DNA of 8,391 nt from Marinosulfonomonas sp. Its GTDB lineage: Bacteria > Pseudomonadota > Alphaproteobacteria > Rhodobacterales > Rhodobacteraceae. Below, in pieces: positions 6,282 to 8,391 of this stretch (position 1 is the first letter of the stretch; each line of letters starts with the position of its first letter). Both the position numbers and the translations under genes were made by a program. The DNA lies in the NCBI GenBank assembly GCA_015494385.1, contig WGBJ01000094.1, forward strand, positions 1-8,391, written 5' to 3'. The notes under the pieces are model-generated. The model was not told the origin of the DNA. It ran no database searches and saw only the letters and a program-made list of their open reading frames with translations.

Positions 6282-6296
6282 TAGGGCAGCGCGCAA
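6269..6296 (-). promoter_or_regulatory. Candidate promoter of the cueR-PLP enzyme operon
   Basis: TTGCGC (6296-6291) and TGTAAT (6274-6269, 5 of 6 to TATAAT) are spaced by 16 bases on the minus strand and would start the transcript about 20 bases before the cueR ATG, with AGGAG in that leader. The -10 lies inside the operator centre. An alternative MerR-style reading, with a 19-base spacer (CTAACC then GCAGGA), has a poor -10 and would run into the ribosome site. Confidence 0.4.
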
Positions 6297-6314
6297 AACG
6301 GTTCAATTCCTTTG

Positions 6315-6354
6315 GCTGATACAAAGTTCAAATATTTATGAGCTTTGTATCAGC
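6315..6354. repeat. 40-base hairpin with 16-bp stem between livM and cueR
   Basis: GCTGATACAAAG (6315-6326) and CTTTGTATCAGC (6343-6354) are a perfect 12-bp inverted repeat. The stem continues inward for four more pairs (one G-T) to leave an 8-base AT loop, AATATTTA (6331-6338). No T run follows in either direction. It could end the liv transcript, insulate the cueR promoter that starts 19 bases downstream, or be a dyad operator. Which of these applies is not decided by the sequence. Confidence 0.7.
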
Positions 6355-6360
6355 ACTGTC

Positions 6361-6378
6361 GCAAACAGCGGGGTTTGC
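6361..6378 (-). terminator. Small hairpin directly after livM stop
   Basis: GCAAAC (6378-6373 on the minus strand, starting with the G of the TAG stop) pairs with GTTTGC (6366-6361) over a 6-base loop CCCGCT. There is no T tract after it, so alone it is at most a weak terminator. With the larger hairpin 6 bases further on it forms a tandem 3' structure for the liv operon. Confidence 0.4.
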
Positions 6379-7688
6379 TATTTTTCGGGTATCAATCCGC
6401 GCGGGCTGAACCGCAAGACCAGCAGCAAAATCAGCCCCATCGTCAGCAGGCGCATGTGTGCGGCACTGTCGATCAGGTGCATTTTCAGCGGGCTGTCATC
6501 GGCCATGCCGGATGTAATGAAATACATCAGGTCCGGTCCCCATTGTTCCACCCGAATCCAGAAGAAATAGATCAGGAACCCACCCAGAATCGCGCCCAGA
6601 TTGCTGCCGGACCCGCCGACAATCACCATCACCCAGATCAGGAAGGTAAAGCGCAGCGGCTGATAGGTGCCCGGCGTCAACTGCCCGTCCAGCGTGGTCA
6701 TCATTGCGCCCGCAAGACCGCAAATCGCCGATCCCAGAACGAAAATCTGCAAGTGGCGTTTGGTAACGTTCTTGCCCATCGCCATTGCGGCAACTTCATT
6801 ATCGCGAATGGCGCGCATCATGCGTCCCCACGGGCTTTTGAGGGCGCGTTGGGCCAGAATGAACAGGATGATCAGCACCACGGAAAACAGCAAAGTATAG
6901 CTGAGCTTGACATAGAGCGACGAGGCGGTGACCGGATCAAGACCCAGATTTGTAACGGTTTCCACAAACCCCGGATCTTTTTGCAAATCAATCTCGCGCG
7001 GGGTGATAAAGGGGCGTGGAATGCCGGTGACGTTTTTCACGCCACGGGCCAGCCAGTCCTCGTTCTTCATCACCGCGATGATGATTTCCGCAATCCCCAG
7101 CGTGGCAATCGCCAGATAGTCGCTGCGCAAACCCAGTGCGGTTTTACCGATCACCCAGGCCACGCCAGCGGCCAGAACACCGCCCAATGGCCAGGCCAGA
7201 ATAACCGGCAGACCCAGGCCGCCCATATACCCCGCCGAGGCCGGATTAACAGCTTCGATCGCTTCGACTGCAGGATCAAACAGCGCGCGGAACAGGAAGA
7301 ACCCGCCAACCAGGATTGCCACGACCAACAGGTTTCGTTTGCGTGACGCGGGCATTTTCTTCATCACCATCACAGCAGCAACGATCATCCCTGCCCCGAC
7401 AAACAGTGATCCCAACGCGCGCGGGCCACCGGCCCAGAAGGCCTCGGTGACTGGCGGCATTGAAAACAGCACAGCGGCCAGACCACCAACCGCGACAAAA
7501 CCCATGACGCCGACGTTGAACAATCCGGCAAACCCCCATTGCAGGTTCACCCCCAGCGCCATGATCGCGCTGATCAGGCCCATGTTCAGGATTTGCAGCG
7601 CAAGGTTCCAGCTTTCGGCATAGCCGGTCCAGATGATCAGAACCGCCACAAGGGCAAACAGGGCGGTATTTTTGACGGTATCGCTCAT
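6378..7688 (-). CDS. livM: Branched-chain amino acid (HAAT family) ABC transporter permease LivM
   Basis: LivM is one of two inner-membrane permeases of a LIV-type importer; these systems carry branched-chain amino acids but relatives also carry amides, urea or other amino acids, so the substrate is open. The 436-residue protein shows the family pattern: ILNMGLISAIMALGVNLQWGFAG (33-55), GLRSDYLAIATLGIAEI (186-202), the ATPase-contact region GRMMRAIRDNEVAAMAMG (288-305), LGSAICGLAGAMM (318-330), FTFLIWVMVIVGGSGSNLGA (348-366) and the C-terminal LRFSPRGLIPEK. An insert of about 80 residues (76-160) with two extra hydrophobic segments (92-109, 119-136) separates the second and later core helices, which is longer than in many homologues. 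AAGGGGA upstream is a strong ribosome site. The ATG overlaps the livH stop as ATGA. No livG/livF ATPase genes follow; they should lie beyond the right edge or elsewhere. Confidence 0.93.
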   Translation of the reverse strand: MSDTVKNTALFALVAVLIIWTGYAESWNLALQILNMGLISAIMALGVNLQWGFAGLFNVGVMGFVAVGGLAAVLFSMPPVTEAFWAGGPRALGSLFVGAGMIVAAVMVMKKMPASRKRNLLVVAILVGGFFLFRALFDPAVEAIEAVNPASAGYMGGLGLPVILAWPLGGVLAAGVAWVIGKTALGLRSDYLAIATLGIAEIIIAVMKNEDWLARGVKNVTGIPRPFITPREIDLQKDPGFVETVTNLGLDPVTASSLYVKLSYTLLFSVVLIILFILAQRALKSPWGRMMRAIRDNEVAAMAMGKNVTKRHLQIFVLGSAICGLAGAMMTTLDGQLTPGTYQPLRFTFLIWVMVIVGGSGSNLGAILGGFLIYFFWIRVEQWGPDLMYFITSGMADDSPLKMHLIDSAAHMRLLTMGLILLLVLRFSPRGLIPEK

Positions 7689-8391
7689 ACGGATTTCCCC
7701 TTGAACAGGCCGGTCGGACGGAACAGCAACACAATGATCAGGATCACAAAACTGACCGCAAATTTATAATCGGTGGACAAAAGCTGAACCAAACCAGAGG
7801 GTTCCAGACTTTCGGGCATCAGGTAAACCAGTACTTTTTTCCACGCATAGGTGATGGTCATTTCCGAAAAGGCGATGACGAACCCGCCGGCAATCGCGCC
7901 AATCGGATTGCCAAGGCCACCCACAATAGCACTGGCGAAAATCGGCAGCAGTAGTTGGAAATAAGTGAACGGTTTAAAGGACTTGTCCAGACCGTACAGC
8001 ACACCGGCAATGGTGATCAGGGCCGCCACGATCATCCAGGTATAGACCACCACACGTTCGGGGTTGATGCCCGACAACAGCGCCAGATCCTCGTTATCGG
8101 AAAAGGCGCGCATGGATTTACCGGTGCGGGTGCGGTTCAGAAACCAGAACAGCGCGATCACCACCAGAACGGCCGTGACCACTGTAATCCCTTGCGTGGT
8201 TTTCAGCGCCAGACCTTCTTTCAGACCGGTCATATGTTTGAATTCCCGCGCGGTCATGATGAAGCGTTCGCCATCGGCAAAGCGTTGATCGCCCGGCCCG
8301 ATGATAAAGCGAACCAGACCGTTCAGGATGAACATCACCCCCAGCGACACCATCACGAAAATCACCGGTGCGGCCTTTTGTTTTCGATAGA
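7685..8391 (-). CDS. livH: Branched-chain amino acid ABC transporter permease LivH (C-terminal part, 5' end off right edge)
   Basis: The reading frame is open to the window edge (the first visible residues are YRKQKAAPVIFVMVSLG), so the GTG at 8365 is an internal valine and not the start. The 234 visible residues carry LivH hallmarks: VIFVMVSLGVMFILNGLVR, the ATPase-contact loop GKSMRAFSDNEDLALLSGI, VVYTWMIVAALITIAGVLYG, and LPIFASAIVGGLGNPIGAIA, ending in a final helix and LLFRPTGLFKGKSV. A charged stretch of about 35 residues (GPGDQRFADGERFIMTAREF) lies in a loop after the first visible helix. LivH forms the permease pair with LivM, whose start codon overlaps this stop as ATGA. At least the first 50 or so residues are missing, by comparison with the usual length of about 300. 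Confidence 0.92.
   Translation of the reverse strand, partial: YRKQKAAPVIFVMVSLGVMFILNGLVRFIIGPGDQRFADGERFIMTAREFKHMTGLKEGLALKTTQGITVVTAVLVVIALFWFLNRTRTGKSMRAFSDNEDLALLSGINPERVVVYTWMIVAALITIAGVLYGLDKSFKPFTYFQLLLPIFASAIVGGLGNPIGAIAGGFVIAFSEMTITYAWKKVLVYLMPESLEPSGLVQLLSTDYKFAVSFVILIIVLLFRPTGLFKGKSV

Noticed and set aside
8365..8391. GTG at 8365 as the start of livH
   Set aside because: The frame stays open to the window edge with family-like residues before it, so it is an internal valine.
1..8391. CRISPR arrays, tRNA or rRNA genes, transposase genes, phage genes
   Set aside because: No spaced direct repeats, RNA gene folds, or transposase or phage-like proteins were seen on either strand.

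Overview
The window looks like chromosomal DNA from an alphaproteobacterium, most likely of the Rhodobacterales (Roseobacter or Rhodobacter relatives). This rests on the long alphaproteobacterial forms of PstC and PstA, the phoR-pstS-pstC-pstA order, a CueR-type regulator of the usual alphaproteobacterial form, and the fairly GC-rich coding style. The species was not identified. All genes but one lie on the minus strand, so the window is best read from high to low coordinates.

Positions 8391 to 6378 hold the end of a branched-chain amino acid (LIV/HAAT-type) ABC transporter: a partial livH and a complete livM with a 4-base ATGA overlap. Two hairpins follow livM, one of them with a 16-bp stem. 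Positions 6296 to 4669 hold a tight two-gene unit. It consists of a CueR-like Cu(I)-responsive MerR regulator with its own dyad operator, then, 8 bases later, a PLP-dependent enzyme of the cystathionine gamma-synthase/lyase family. No copper exporter is in view.

Positions 4671 to 4556 hold a 116-bp imperfect palindromic element that looks like a short mobile repeat. It lies exactly between two convergent genes, and each of its ends supplies a TAG stop codon to the gene reading into it. The only plus-strand gene (4196-4558) encodes a 120-residue protein of unknown function that may have a response-regulator-like fold. It is divergent from phoR.

Positions 3998 to 1 hold the phosphate-starvation locus: phoR (sensor kinase, apparently soluble), a well-formed PHO box, pstS, a hairpin, pstC, and the start of pstA, which overlaps pstC by ATGA. 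PhoR would sense phosphate sufficiency through the Pst transporter and phosphorylate PhoB, which would then act at the PHO box to induce pstSCA. pstB, phoU and phoB would be expected beyond the left edge.

Most of the window is standard housekeeping and transport content. The parts that deserve a second look are the palindromic element that ends two genes, the CueR-transsulfuration enzyme pairing with an operator over the -10, and the long hairpin behind livM. I did not find clear evidence of a wholly new multi-gene system.
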